Assembly: GCA_049999725.1 (NCBI GenBank)
Contig: JBNGIS010008721.1
Coordinates: forward strand, 1-46,938
Length of the DNA stretch: 46,938 bases
Direction: 5' to 3'
Source: Haplomitrium mnioides
Lineage: Eukaryota; Marchantiophyta; Haplomitriopsida; Calobryales
In this document: piece by piece, positions 21,473 through 32,620 of the stretch
How the letters are laid out: each line of letters starts with the position of its first letter
Numbering within the stretch: the stretch's first letter is position 1
Translations under genes and position numbers: made by a program
Notes under the pieces: generated by a model
Seen by the model: only the letters and a program-made list of their open reading frames with translations
Told to the model about the DNA's origin: nothing
Databases searched by the model: none

Positions 21473-21710
21473 TGTTCAGACCTTGGGACAGCCTTGTGAA
21501 GGGGGAGTCAAGTCCCTTGACATAGTCTTGTGACTCTGAGGTCATTGCACTCTGTTCTTCAACTTTATTTTATTGTGTAAGAACCATTCAAGACTAGAAG
21601 TAGGCATGAATTCTACTTGTTCACACCCTAGGACAACCCTACAAGGATGAGTCAAGTCTCTTGTCATTGTTCCATGACACAATGGTCATTACATTTTGCT
21701 CCTGAAGTGT
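21473..21710 (+). repeat. Duplicated ~145-base block in LTR 3' half
   Basis: Two related blocks start near 21473 and 21618. Both run from GTTCA(G/C)ACC through GGACA, GAGTCAAGTC and GGTCATT to a TGTTCTT/TGCTCCT ending. The same pair occurs near 24294 and 24438, and near 35776 and 35923. The minus-strand LTR at 38840-41677 appears to have only one. Confidence 0.65.
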
Positions 21711-22006
21711 ATACAAGGTAGCTGGGTCTAGATTTGGGACCCTTGAATTACATCGAAGATTTCCACAGAGATACTTGGGTTTATGTGTATGTATATTCTG
21801 GCATTGTGAGTGAATGAGCAGATTGGCTGATGTTGTGAATGTTGAGGTGAGGAAAGGGCTGGTGAGGTAAAGAAAGATTCCTTAATCCTCAAAGTGGTAA
21901 CTGGATAGGGGTCATCTTACAAAAGAACCTTATTCACATGTTTTTGTCCTCCTCTTCCTTCCAAGTGGCACTTGTGAAGGCTAAGGCCTGAAGGAGGAGA
22001 GTGACA

Positions 22007-22011
22007 CTCTG
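22007..22011 (+). repeat. Target site duplication, right copy (CTCTG)
   Basis: Exact match to 18688-18692, directly after the solo LTR. Confidence 0.8.
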
Positions 22012-22077
22012 TTCAACCCTACTCGACAAAAATCTACACAGGACCTTTGCTCAACAGAATGGTTTTGCTCGCATATG
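22012..22077. repeat. Continuation of CTCGACAAA-type DNA
   Basis: ACTCGACAAAAATCT and TTTGCTCAAC continue the sequence style seen before the solo LTR at 18692. It ends where homology to the LTR family resumes at about 22078. Confidence 0.45.
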
Positions 22078-24827
22078 CGCGCACCAGAAGCGGAGATTGG
22101 AAAGAGAAGGGAAGGTCAAGGCCTTTGTAAGCAGCGACCAAGCCAAGGATCGGGGGACGCCCCAATCCTTCAGGTGCTAAATGGGTTCTTTTTGGGTCCG
22201 CGACCCCTTCCTTCAGTGTCTATGATTCCTTGCAGAAACGTGGCATCTTTAGAGGGCTCCAGAAGATTCAACAGAAATGTGACGTCTCCAAGGTGTCCGC
22301 GTGATTTAGTGGGGACGTGGCGGGCCCAGGGTTCTGAGGGCTTCAGCGGAGACATGGCATGCGCAGGAGATCTGTGAGACTTTACGGAAATGTGGCAGGC
22401 TTAGGGTGTCCGGGGTCTTCTTTGGAACCAGATCAGCGTGACAGTCAAGCTTCCCCTTTGAAAATGGCATCGGACGGCTCCCTTGGAAACGTGGCGTCCT
22501 CACAAGTGTGTGGGAGAGTCAGCAGATATGTGGCAACTTGGAGGAGCTCGTTGGATTCCATGAAACCAGGTCAGCACATCGGTTAGCCTTCCTATTTGAA
22601 AACAACGTCGGACGACGTTGCATTGGATTACGTATCAACTCAAAGGAGCTCATTAGATTCCATGGAACCAGGTCAGCCCGTCGGTCAACCTTCCCCTTTG
22701 AAAATGGCGTCAGACGGCGGTGCATCGGATTACGTGGCACTCCAAGAGAGCCCGTTGGATCCTTCGGGTAAGAGGGAGGTCAACCACGGAACCAAGTCAG
22801 CGCATCGGTCAGCCTTCCCCTTTGAAAAGAGCGTCAAACGGTGTGGCTTCGGATTACATGGCACTTTGACAGAGCTCGTTGGATCCTTCGGGTCAGAGAG
22901 GAGTCAACCATGGATGGAGGTCAGCGCAGCGGTCTACCTTCCTTGTTGAAAACGGCGTCAAACGGCAGCCACGAAATAAAGTCAGCTCTGGACACGTGGC
23001 ACTTCGAAGGAGTCCAAGGGATCCTTCAAACTTTTCTGTCTGTTGGGTTCTTCGAATTAGGATCCGCGGTCAACTACGGAGCAAGGTCAAAGCGTCGATC
23101 CAACTTCCAAGTTGAATGCGGCGTTGGACGGTGGCAATGGAGGAAAAGTCAACAATGGGCTCTAGGTTTCGTTGGGTTCTGCGGACTCGGATCCACATCA
23201 ATCTTCAGACTCAAATCCATGAGATTCCTTGAGACTCATTTTTCGTGGGATTCTTCGGAACTCTATTCCATGGGGTTCTTCGGACTTGGTTCCACGAGAA
23301 TCTTTGGAATCTTAGTCTGCAAGATTCTTCAAACTCGACCCCGTGTGACCGTTGTAACTGGAAGCAAACTACTAATAGACGGGACAGGTGTCGCCACATC
23401 CGGGTCTAAGCCTAACGGTAATAACGACCATTCTAATGGGAAGGATTCACAGTGGCGGAAACTTGACGGGTATACAATGTCGGGCTTCGAATTCGATCGG
23501 GTTGGTGTGCAAGCAAGCTAGAGACACGCAAGCAATCTTGGGAAAAGGAAAACACAACGAGGTAAGGCAAAAGTGGATCCCAGTGAGAATTTACGTGAGG
23601 CAGGTGTACTCGTATAGGGGGCTAGCAGGTGTGGAGGTGGACAGGAGGGCTGCTGAGAATTGTTGGGTGAGGAGCTCTAGAGGCTCGGGCGATCCAGGTG
23701 AACTCATCCCTACGGGTGGACTTGTGGCGAAGGTGGATCGATACAAGAGATTTGAAGGGAATCCATTTTGTTGAGAATTCAAGAGAGACTGCCAAGTGGG
23801 ATCTTGGGGTCATCTTTGCAATTCCTGTGCGGGAGCATCAACCTAGAGTGCTCGGAGTGTGCTCTGGTGTTATCTTTCAAGTGGAGCTGAGAAGAGGGTA
23901 GTTGCATTAGTGCTTGCACACTGTGGAGAAGACTTATTCGAGGCTCACATGTGGAGTGAGCTACCAGCAATCGAGAGGATTGTCTTCTAGGGGTGGAAGT
24001 GAAAGAAATCCTCTTCCAAGCCTGAGGAAGTAAATCCATGGCTTCTCGCGAGGGAAGTTGAAAAACTATCTGCAAGAACGGTGTGTGTGTGGGGATTGAA
24101 AGGAGGATTGATGTAGTGAGTTGAGGAGGAGTTTGCTAGGGAGATCAATCCCAATGGTCCTGTAAGGCCTTTGATGTTGGTGAAGTTCAATGAGTGTATA
24201 TGTTTGTAAATGTGTATGAATGTGTTAGTTAGATTTGAATGTTGTTATATGATATAAGAAGCAATTAGGATTAGGCTCAAATTGATTCCAATTGTTCAAA
24301 CCTTGGGACAACCCTGTGAAAGGGGAGTCAGGTCCCTTGACGTAGTCCTGTGACTCTGGGGTCATTGCATTATGTTCTTGTACTCTGTTTTATTGTGTAA
24401 GAATAATTCAAGACTAGAAGTAGGCAAGAATTCCATTTGTTGAGACTTTGGAACAACCCTGTGAGGGGAAATCAAGTCTCTTGTCATTGTTACGTGGCAG
24501 AGAGGTCATTCCACTCTGCTCTTGAAGTGTATACAAGGTGGCTGGGTCCAGATTTAGGACCCCTCAATTACATTGAAGATTTCCACAGAGGTACTTGGGT
24601 TTGTATGTATGCATGTTTTGGCATTGTGGGTGAATGAGCCATTGGGCTGATGATGTGAATGTTGAGGTGAGGAAAGGGCTGGTAAGGTGAAGAGAGACCT
24701 CTTAAAGCCTCAAAGTGATAATTGGATAGAGGCCATCTCACAAAAGAACCTTAATCCCCTGTTTTTGTGCTCCCCTAACTTCCAAGTGCCACCTATGAAG
24801 GTTAAGGCCTAAAGGAGGGGAGTGACA
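22078..24827 (+). mobile_element. 5' LTR of plus-strand Gypsy, 5'-truncated
   Basis: It aligns with the solo LTR from its position 19118 onward, beginning GCACCAGAAGCGGAG, and ends GGGGAGTGACA at 24827. It has arrays 1, 2 and 3, with about five units of array 2 (key points near 22434, 22573, 22674, 22799, 22923). ACGTGGC sites lie at 22315, 22489, 22732 and 22994. The opening TGTCAGCC part is missing. Confidence 0.87.
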
Positions 24828-24835
24828 TAAACTTT

Positions 24836-24852
24836 TGGTGCTAGAAGGAGGG
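24836..24852 (+). promoter_or_regulatory. Possible primer-binding site
   Basis: TGGTGCTAGAAGGAGGG begins 8 bases after the LTR end. A TGG start next to a 5' LTR is the expected position for a tRNA primer-binding site. I cannot assign the tRNA. Confidence 0.4.
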
Positions 24853-25032
24853 CCAAGGTTTGCAGAAGCATGAGACCAACCCGAGGCCAAGATATGACTT
24901 TGTGCACCAAGGATCCACAGTTGAGTTGTGAAGAAGAATTCCGAGAAACAAGGCAACTGGTTTTGAGCCTATTGAGGAAGTGTGAAGGAAGGTATTGATT
25001 TGTGGGTGGAATTGTCATTGCCCAGTGCTGAG

Positions 25033-26431
25033 ATGGCAAACCCAATGCCCCTATCTGGATTGAGGGGCAGGTTCAAATACAAATCCTTCAAGGGGCGTCC
25101 AAAAGACGACCTTGATGCTTGGCTGGATGATCTGGAGAACACTGGGCAACTAATAGAGAGAATCATGTAAAAATCAGAATCCTACTTGCAGTCTTGAAGG
25201 GAGAGGCCTAGCCATGGTACAAGGATTTGCTCGACAACGTCAAGAGGGATTGGGGAGCCTTCAAAGTTGCCTTCATTGTAGAATTCAGAAGAATCGAGGA
25301 AGAAACCGAGGCACTAATCAAAATGGGTCAGCTAAGGATGAAGAAGAAAGAGTCCATCAAGAAATTCCTTCAGAGGTTTAAGAAGGTGGCTTGGAAGTTG
25401 AATCCCTCCGCCACAGATGGGATGCTCATAGCATGGTTCTTGGCAGCCTTGCTTAGAGGAATTGGGACCTGGGTGAGGCAAACGGATCCGCAAACGCTGG
25501 AGGAGGCGGTCAATGCAGCTCGCTCACATCTAAAGGCTGCAGTCACAAGTTCTCGTAAGAAGGCCAGGGCAAAGTATGAGTCTGATGACTCTTCGGACAC
25601 TTCGGATAGCGGAGATGAGATGGATTAAAGTTCCGCAACTTTCTCTGAAAGGGAAAGTGACTCGGACAGCAGTAGCTTAGAGGAGGATCGGTCATCCCGA
25701 AGGAAGAAGAAGCGGAGGGATCCAAAGAAGAAAAAACAGGCCAAGGAGAGAGAGGTGCATTAGCATAAGGGGGCCAACAAAGGGAAATGTATAAGAAGTG
25801 AACCCGAACCCAAAACGAGCAAGAAGCAAGGGGGGAGGGATCGAATTGAGGAGCTGAGCACCAAGATGGAGGCGATGAATATACTCCTAGCAGGAATCAA
25901 ACCGGAAGGCCAGCCCCTACCCACCAGGCGAGTTAGACTATGGTGCATGAGATGTAACAAACATGGCCACTCCCCTCAAGAATGCCCGGTAGAAAGCAAT
26001 GTGGTACACTATGTGAGGGAGGAAGCACCGAAGTATCTGAGAGAGGAAGTGGAGTATGTGATGGAAGAGGCCCCTGAGACAGTGTATCAGATCAGTGGGG
26101 GGTCTTGCATCATGCTAAGCAAGCCTACAAGAGGAGCGGAGGGCCAAGAAACCAGTGGACTGCCAATCGACCACCCCGGACAACAATCATGGTATGCTGG
26201 AACTGTAGCCAGCCCGGCTACATTTCCTCTAATTATTCGGAACCACGGAAGAGTGGTTATGGCCAACTGCCCCTCTTATGCTTCCAATGCAAGAAGGAGG
26301 GGCATGTGGGGATCAATTGCCCACTTAATCGAAGGTCTGATACATCCCCCGGGCCCGGCGCAAATCCCCCTCCCCCTACAATTGTCAATCTCATAGCCTT
26401 AGAGAAGGAGGAGGCGGAATTGCCTGGATGA
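25033..26431 (+). pseudogene. Gypsy gag with three zinc-knuckle motifs, frameshifted
   Basis: ATG 25033 opens MANPMPLSGLRGRFKYKSF. The retrotransposon gag fold follows in the next frame (KVAFIVEFRRIEEE, MGQLRMKKKESIKKFLQRF, NPSATDG, LEEAVNAARSHLKAA). There is a frameshift near 25165, a TAG at 25209-25211, TAA at 25626-25628 and another stop near 25760. A Ser/Asp then Lys-rich linker leads to the first knuckle CMRCNKHGHSPQEC (25944-25985). After a frame change near 26100-26190 come CWNCSQPGYISSNY, a decayed knuckle with Tyr in the His and last Cys positions, and an intact CFQCKKEGHVGINC. Gag would package RNA, but this copy is broken. Confidence 0.85.
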
Positions 26432-26698
26432 GAGACACCCACCTCTGAAGATTGCTTCCAAGTGGTGACCCGGGCCGAGGTGAAGGCCAAGAAGAAGAGT
26501 CAAAAGAAAAGTGAGCAGAAGGCCAAGAAGGGGGCGGCCCTAGCAACCTTGTCACGGAGTGACTCGGATTATCATAGGGATTATCCGAAGTGGTTCTATC
26601 TTAAGCAAGAGGACCACGTAAGGAAGCAATTGGAGGATCTAGAAGTATTAGAGGAGGAGCACGCAGCGGTGGAGACCTTGGAGGAGGTCCGCAAGTAA
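26432..26698 (+). pseudogene. Gypsy gag-protease linker, charged
   Basis: In the same frame as the last knuckles but after a TGA at 26429-26431. It contains KAKKKSQKKSEQKAKKG and an acidic helical tail (KQLEDLEVLEEEHAAVETLE). It was probably part of one gag-pol protein. It ends with TAA at 26696 just before the protease frame. Confidence 0.6.
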
Positions 26699-26724
26699 TA
26701 GGAGGGATCAATGAAGTAGGGGCA

Positions 26725-27480
26725 AAGATCACATGCCCAGAAGAGGGAGCAAAACCTATCCCATACAACATTCAGGCTAATGTGAGGGACTGCCTTGTTA
26801 CGAGCACAGTGGGCCAACTGATCAAGGACAGCCCGATGTATAGAAGGCAACTCCGAGAACTGTTGATGGGAGAGAAGAGGAGGAGAAGGCTGCCCCGAGT
26901 GGGAGCTCGAGGAGATCTGCAACTGGTGTGTGAGGACAAGGGGGCCCTTAATATCGACATTCAGATCGTAGGGTGCACCTTGTCATTGGTACCCGTAGAC
27001 GGAGGGGTAGGAGTGAATATAATGGTGGAGGAGACCGCCCATAAGTTGGGATTCATGGAATTCCAACCCACAACCAGAATCATGAGGTTGGCGGATGGAT
27101 CCCGGATGAAACCATTGGGCTCACTCCTCCAAGTGTCCACCTTCATTGGAGGGAAGGAGTTTAAGCTGAATTACCTAGTCATGTAGCTAGCCAGGGCGTC
27201 TCCATACCTTATACTGATTGGGAGACCCTGGCTATATGGGGCCCGAGTCCGGCATAACTTGGGGAATTCCACATTGGTGTTTGGCCCCAGAAGATAGTGG
27301 TACACTATGGACGTGTTCCTCACCTAGCTCCGACCTAAGCAGAAGAGGAACATGGCAGTGGGTGGTCCAAGGAGGAGGAAGAGTCAGAATACCACTACTA
27401 GGTTCAGATGGTGAGCGAGGCAACAGAGGAGGATCTGCTGAAAGAAGGTGTGGTGTCTGTAAACCAAATTGAGATAGAAG
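26725..27480 (+). pseudogene. Gypsy aspartic protease segment
   Basis: Frame 1 runs PYNIQANVRDCLVTSTVGQL, then the retropepsin-like core. Here VPVDGGVGVNIM takes the place of the usual (I/V)DGGSG(V/A)N motif and keeps the catalytic Asp. MRLADGSRMKPLGSL and a later LIGRPWLYGAR block (flap and C-terminal dimer region) follow. TAG at 27184-27186 interrupts before LARASPYLILIGRPWL. After about 27290 the linker toward RT continues in another frame (EATEEDLLKEGVVSVNQIEI) with stops. Confidence 0.8.
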
Positions 27481-28779
27481 AATTGTGAGAGCATGGTTCC
27501 TAACAAAAGGTCAGAAACTACTTGAAGGTGGTCTCTTCTGAGCAGTGGAGTGAGAGGGAAGTAGTGAAGCTTCAGTTTTGTAAGAGTAAAGTGTAAAAAT
27601 ATGTAAATAAGTACTAGTGAGGAGATTTTGGAGATCATTGGCTAAGGTGAGAAGCTTGGGTTATGAGGAAGCTGAGGTAATTTATTTTTTTTTAGAAAAA
27701 GAAAACTCTCTGTAAAACTAATCTAGGTGTTGAGGGCCAGCTAGCCCCTATCTACCTATCTATTTCTATGTGTTGGTGGACAGCTTGCCTAGGAGCCAGT
27801 CGAAGTGTATTGGAGGACAAGTTGCCATGTTTAGCCCTGAACTAGGTCCGTCCAGGGGCAAAAAGTTAAGCGGTGGCCTTACACCCCTCTAGGGGGCTGC
27901 CTCTCGAAGGACTGAAGGAGTGAGATCTTTATATACTACTTCAGCAACATTGCCGGAAACTTATGGGATATATGCAAAGGCCAGGGCGACTCGCGAATGT
28001 GTCTGTGGATTTCCTGTGAGCATGACTGTGAGAAAGGGTGCGTGGCGACGATGAATCCCTTGTAAACAAAGAAGGATCGGCTGCGAGGCAACCAAGTGAT
28101 GCAAGCCCTGCTACGACAATCGAAATGAAGAGCTGAACCCGACGAAGGACCTGTTTGAATCAATTGTGTTGCGCTGCGCCAACTGAAGAATTACCTTGCT
28201 GATGAGGATTTCTGATGAAGATTGAGTTGAGATGAACTGCGGCAAGGAAGGTTCAGTGGCACGGAGTTTTCTGATGACGAATGAAGGTGCTTGGGGAAAT
28301 TAATCTATGGAGAATTGAGGCGATGCTACGGATAGATCTGCGTGAGTACCTGTGCGGAAATGCTTCTGCTGCGAAGTGATGAGCTGCAAACGGAGGAATT
28401 ATATTGCCAAGGAATCGAAGTGAAAGAAGAACAAAGAGCATTTGGAATAAAGTGGAAATCAATCGAATCAGCGAGGAAGTGACCGACGACAAATGTCTGC
28501 TTTGCAAATAATTGGAATCGGAAGGAATTGAAGTTGTAAAGGGATAAGTAAGAATTGGAAGCGAGCGGAGGGATGTTCCGTGAAGAGTCTGTGGTCCGTG
28601 AAGAAGGCTTCGGAAAGGCACCTTCCTTTGTGAGGAACCCCAGTTAAGAGGGCTTACGTTAAGGGTCCGTGTGGGGATCCGAAGTGAAATCCCTGATTTA
28701 ATTGGTTCTAAAGGGAGTTCCGATGTGGGTAGCACTGGTTAATTTGGATTCCGAAGCGGCTTAGTTAATCAGACAGAAA

Positions 28780-29560
28780 GGTGATTTATCGAAGATTCAG
28801 ACGACATGGACGTAATTGGGAAAGTTCGAATCGGGTATTTTCAGAAAGTTCAAAAGGAATCTGCGGAGCTCTTAGTTCTTACAACAAACTTTTTCAAAAG
28901 TCAGGTAAACAAGCCTTCTTTAATGTTCTTACATAGAACTTTTTGATGCCTTAGTAAAAAGAAGAAGCCTCTCAAGGTTCCTATATCAAGGGACGTTGGC
29001 AAAGGGAAGATATATCGATGATTCGACGGAGGAAGAACGTAGAGGCCGGAAAGGTGACTTATCGACAGTCCAGCCCAAAAGGAAAACTAAGTATCGAAAC
29101 AGCAATAAATCAAAAATCTGGCAGGAAAGGGAAGATGGAGCCGGAAGGGCGATAAATCGAAGGCAAAACCCCCTTTAAGGGGGTTCTGATCTGCCATCCG
29201 ATGTGGGACACCCCAGGTAAAATGGTTCCGATTGAACTTCCTAAGTGGAGAGTCCACTTATCAAGGTTCTGAAGGGGTCTAACAAAGATTGCCGAAACGA
29301 AGATATAGCACAACTCCAGTATAGAAAGAAAGGGTACTGAAATAGAGATTTATCACCTGTCCAAGGAGAAGCAAGCAGTGCGGAAACGTCAATATATCAC
29401 AGGTTTTAAAAGAAGAAACGAGAAGGGAGCTACTGAAATGATGACAAATCTTAGATTTGACCTTGGGAGAACCAAAAATGTCAAAAAGGTGATCTAGCAC
29501 AGATCTGACAGAAGAGGAAGCGGTACCGAAAAGAAGATCTAACACCGATCCAGTTGGGGC
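28780..29560 (+). repeat. Leader-motif array, second occurrence
   Basis: GATATATCGATGATTCGACGG (29009-29029), GTGACTTATCGACAG (29053), GTGATTTATCGAAGATTC (28781), GATTTATCACCTGTCC (29347) and AATATATCACAGG (29391) repeat the theme of 1900-2445. GAAAGTTCGAA-like motifs occur at about 28820 and 28844. It is non-coding. Confidence 0.5.
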
Positions 29561-30520
29561 AAAAACGAAGGTTCTTCATAGTTCTTATACAAAGGGTCAA
29601 GGCCTTGCGGATGACGTGGCAGCTACGAAAGTCAGCGTGTCAATAGGCGGTCAGCGCAATGATCCGGCTACCCCTCTGCGGGGCGGCATCGGACGGCGCC
29701 AGAGCGGAAACGTATCACCTCCACGGGACTCAAGAATCTATGGGAATCTAACAGATTTTGCGAGCATCTTGGCAATCAACGGATTACGAGCATCAATGAG
29801 AATCTTATAGATTCTACGGGAATCTCAGGCTTTGCGGAAACATGGCACCTCTGCGGGAACTGTGAAACAACGGGAATCTGGGAGATTCCTCGGGAATATT
29901 GGATCTCAGCGGAAACGTGGCGCTACGAGAGAGCCCGTGAGCTTCTTCAGAGTGTACGTGGACCTGCGGAAACGTGGTGCTTCAAGGATCGGCGAGCGAT
30001 TTCAGAACGAACCGCGGAACTCACTTCAGATTGTGCACCGATCTCTGTCGCCTTGCAGAATTTACCCGATCCCTTGGAATTCACATCGAATCTCTGCCGA
30101 AAGTTGCATTCTACAGTCTGCGCCAAATCTACGCCAAATTTCCACCTACCAGCATCTCAAGCCCGCAACAATCCAAATCGCAAGGTGGGTGAAAAGCAAA
30201 AAGGTATAATTCGCAAAAGGGGGATAAAGGGGTCCTCGCTTTGTTGTTAGTGGACCGATAGTTTTGTGCAGGAAGAGCAGCGGGAGACAAAGGAGAGAAT
30301 TCTAGTGAGATCTATGGTGAGGTGGGTGTATTTCGTGAGGGAAGGCCATCACAGGGTGGAGGTGGACTGAGGAGTGCTGGGAATCATAGAGCAGGAGGCT
30401 CTAGAGGCTCAGACTACTCAAGTGGACTCACATGTGAAGGCAGATCCAACATTTGGAGGTGGACCAACACTTAGAGGAGAAGGGAGTTCTTTCTGTTTGT
30501 ATTTCATGAGGGATAGCCAA

Positions 30521-30540
30521 AGGGGAGGGGGGGGGGGGGA
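30521..30540 (+). repeat. Poly-G run
   Basis: Four G, one A, then thirteen G in a row within the nested LTR-like DNA. It could form a G-quadruplex; the length may also be uncertain from sequencing. Confidence 0.7.
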
Positions 30541-31654
30541 GTCTTGGTATCGCCTTAGCTTTAGCTTGTGTAGAAGATCAGTCCCAGTAGCATTAGAAGA
30601 GTGATGCTGGTTGTTTTCTTACTTTCTTGTGGAACAGGGAGAGGGGTACAAGTCATTTGTCGAGCTCTTGTTCTGAGGTTTCTCATTGTACATGTGTGCT
30701 TCAAGAAATATACAGAGAGTTCATGTCTATGAGGTCTCCTGCCCACATATTTTTTATTGCAAATTCATGAGGAGCAGTTTTGAGGATGGAGTATGAATTC
30801 AGAAGGTAGAGTTGGTTGGTGAATGTTTTGCAGGTTTGCAATTGAAGAAGTCAGTCAGGTAGCATTAGAGGAGTGCATGTCAGGAGTTGCCTGAGTGTGT
30901 CTTGCTGGTGGGCCTGGGTTCTGAGTTCCAGATTGTGGTCTATGGGAGGTTTAGTGACAAAATCAATTCTGCTTTAAGTTTTGTTTTGTTCTATATGTGT
31001 TAATTCTTAAGGAGAGAACCTTCTGTGGTCAATCAGCCAATGGATAATGGTTGGTGGGTTGCAGTAGAGCAAGGAGTGTTCAGTATTGTGTGTGCCTATG
31101 GAATAGGTGGTCATTTCAACAAGCAAACAGAGTAGTGGGTGGTTGGAGGAACAGCGAGTGGATGTGAGATCAGGAGGATCGTTCCATAGCTGAGTTCTCA
31201 ACATCAAACTCTTGGGTATATTGGGTTGGAGTGGCCTGAGTATCCAGTTTGAGGGAAGTCATGTGGTGTAATGAAGGTAGGCACTAGAGTGTTGGTCTGA
31301 GATATCCTTGCAAGTTGGGTAACGGGTTGCTTGTGAATTTCTCTTAGTCAGCTCAAGTTTAAATTCAGCCTGTACATCAGCTTTCTTGTCCTAGAAATGT
31401 CAGTCATACAGTTTGAGTAACTCTTGGCTGTTGTTCTATGTTAGTGAGTGGTTGGAAGTATTTTTGTGTGTGATTTGTGGAGGAAAAGGGTTGTCAGGCC
31501 TAGAGTGGAGAGCAGTCCATCTCTGAACTGATAGAGTGTAGTTTCAAAACTCTCTAAAGAATCTGGAAAGTCGATAAAAGTGGATTAAGAGCAGATTTCT
31601 ATATAGATCTTACGCGGTTCGATCTTTGGGTGTGTTTTTTGGGGGTTGGAGTGC

Positions 31655-32207
31655 TATTGCTATGCTACAACAAGAATACACAGAAATAGAACACCAATTG
31701 AAGGAATCCACGGAAGACAGTAGGGGTTCGAAGTGTCTCATCGAAGGCAGAGGGTGAACACTAAGAAGTCCGAAGAATCTCCCCAAGTGGAAGGGGGTTG
31801 CGATGGGCGACTCTGTTGTAGGAGGAAGGAGCGCAATGGAGAAATGAGATGGGGGCGGTGAGGGAAGCCAAACACAAGCAACAGGTGGTCCAAGAGGGAC
31901 GGGCATTCCACATCCAATCTGAATTTCCCAGAGAATCGGAGCAAGCCATCATCTAGCTCCTAAGTAACTTCAGTGATGCCTTTGCTTGGAGTCACATAGA
32001 TTTGAAGGGAGTCCCAAGGGAATTGGGGGAACACTGAATTGACTTAGAGCCCACAGCAATCCCAGTAAGACAATGACAATACAAGATGAACCCCCACTTC
32101 TCCCTGTTGGTGAAAGAGAAAATTGACAAGTTGTTGGAGGCAGACTTCATCTACCCGGTCCTCAATAGTGAATGGGTGTCCTCGCTGGTGGTGGTGCCAA
32201 CAGGCTA
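31655..32207 (+). pseudogene. Gypsy RT N-terminal part, core deleted
   Basis: Readable blocks are FAWSHIDLKGVPRELGE, YKMNPHFSLLVKEKIDKLLE and IYPVLNSEWVSSLVVVP, matching 44246-44665 on the minus strand. Stops interrupt it. After GTGGTGGTGCC the sequence jumps straight to the RNase H tail. About 860 bases present in the minus-strand copy, including the whole RT catalytic core, are missing. Confidence 0.85.
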
Positions 32208-32564
32208 CTAGCCCCCGTAGAGAAGAATTACTCTGCTATGGATCGGGAAGCCTTGGGAATTATCTATGCCTTGAAGAAATTCAGGCACTACTTGTTGCAT
32301 TACAAGGTTATCTTCCACATCGATCACAATGCACTCAAGTACATGGTGAACAAACTAGATGTGATCGGTCGAATTGTGAGGTGGGTGCTTCTCTTGCAGG
32401 AGTTCAACTTTGAAGTGAGGATCAAGCTGAGGAGGAAGCATAGCAATTTCGGCTTCTTCTCCCGAATTGCTGAGCCAATCAATTGGGAGGAGGTGAGCGA
32501 TCCATTTTCGGATGAGGACCTGTTCCATATGAAAGCTGGAAGGGCGCAAACTATGCTGGAATAA
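32208..32564 (+). pseudogene. Gypsy RNase H remnant
   Basis: The frame reads NRLLAPVEKNYSAMDREALG, IIYALKKFRHYLLHYKVIF, HIDHNALKYMVNK and FNFEVRIKLRRKHSNFGFFS. Family members usually read DHxALxYL and ADFLSR. The Asp of HIDH is kept, but the ADFLSR Asp is replaced by Gly. The N-terminal part of RNase H is lost in the upstream deletion. Confidence 0.87.
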
Positions 32565-32620
32565 TAGAATTCCTCAGTTCAGCTCAAATCCCGAAAGGCA
32601 ATAGCAAAGAGTAAGCTATC

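Larger units (their letters stand above)
18693..22006 (+). mobile_element. Solo LTR of the large Gypsy family (3,314 bp)
   Basis: It starts TGTCAGCCAGT and ends GGAGAGTGACA, so TGTCA/TGACA match as inverted ends. The CTCTG target duplication flanks it exactly. No polypurine tract precedes it and no primer-binding site or coding region follows, which fits a solo LTR left by LTR-LTR recombination. The interior holds, in order, a GC-rich short-unit array (19258-19850), a ~120-base array (19852-20130), a ~30-base array (20185-20520) and a duplicated ~145-base block (21473-21710). The start matches the minus-strand LTR end at 41677 read in reverse. Confidence 0.88.
27650..31650 (+). mobile_element. 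Nested LTR-like insertion inside Gypsy pol
   Basis: About 4 kb separates protease from RT and encodes nothing recognisable. Its part 29590-30540 resembles the large LTRs: ACGTGGC at 29613-29619 and 29915-29921, GGGAATCTG/GATTC units (29720-29900), and a block with GTGGAGGTGGACTGAGGAGTG and AGAGGCTCAG like 20810-20870. It is probably another, diverged LTR or a truncated element of a sister family. The exact ends and target duplication were not found. Confidence 0.5.

Noticed and set aside
22841-23521. 226-codon plus-strand ORF in the 5' LTR
   Set aside because: It runs through tandem LTR arrays, giving repetitive peptide; other LTR copies do not keep the frame.
28253-28735. 160-codon minus-strand ORF
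   Set aside because: It lies in leader-like DNA, has low complexity and no domain; likely chance.
31610-31625. tRNA B-box-like GGTTCGATC
   Set aside because: No A-box, acceptor stem or cloverleaf could be matched around it.
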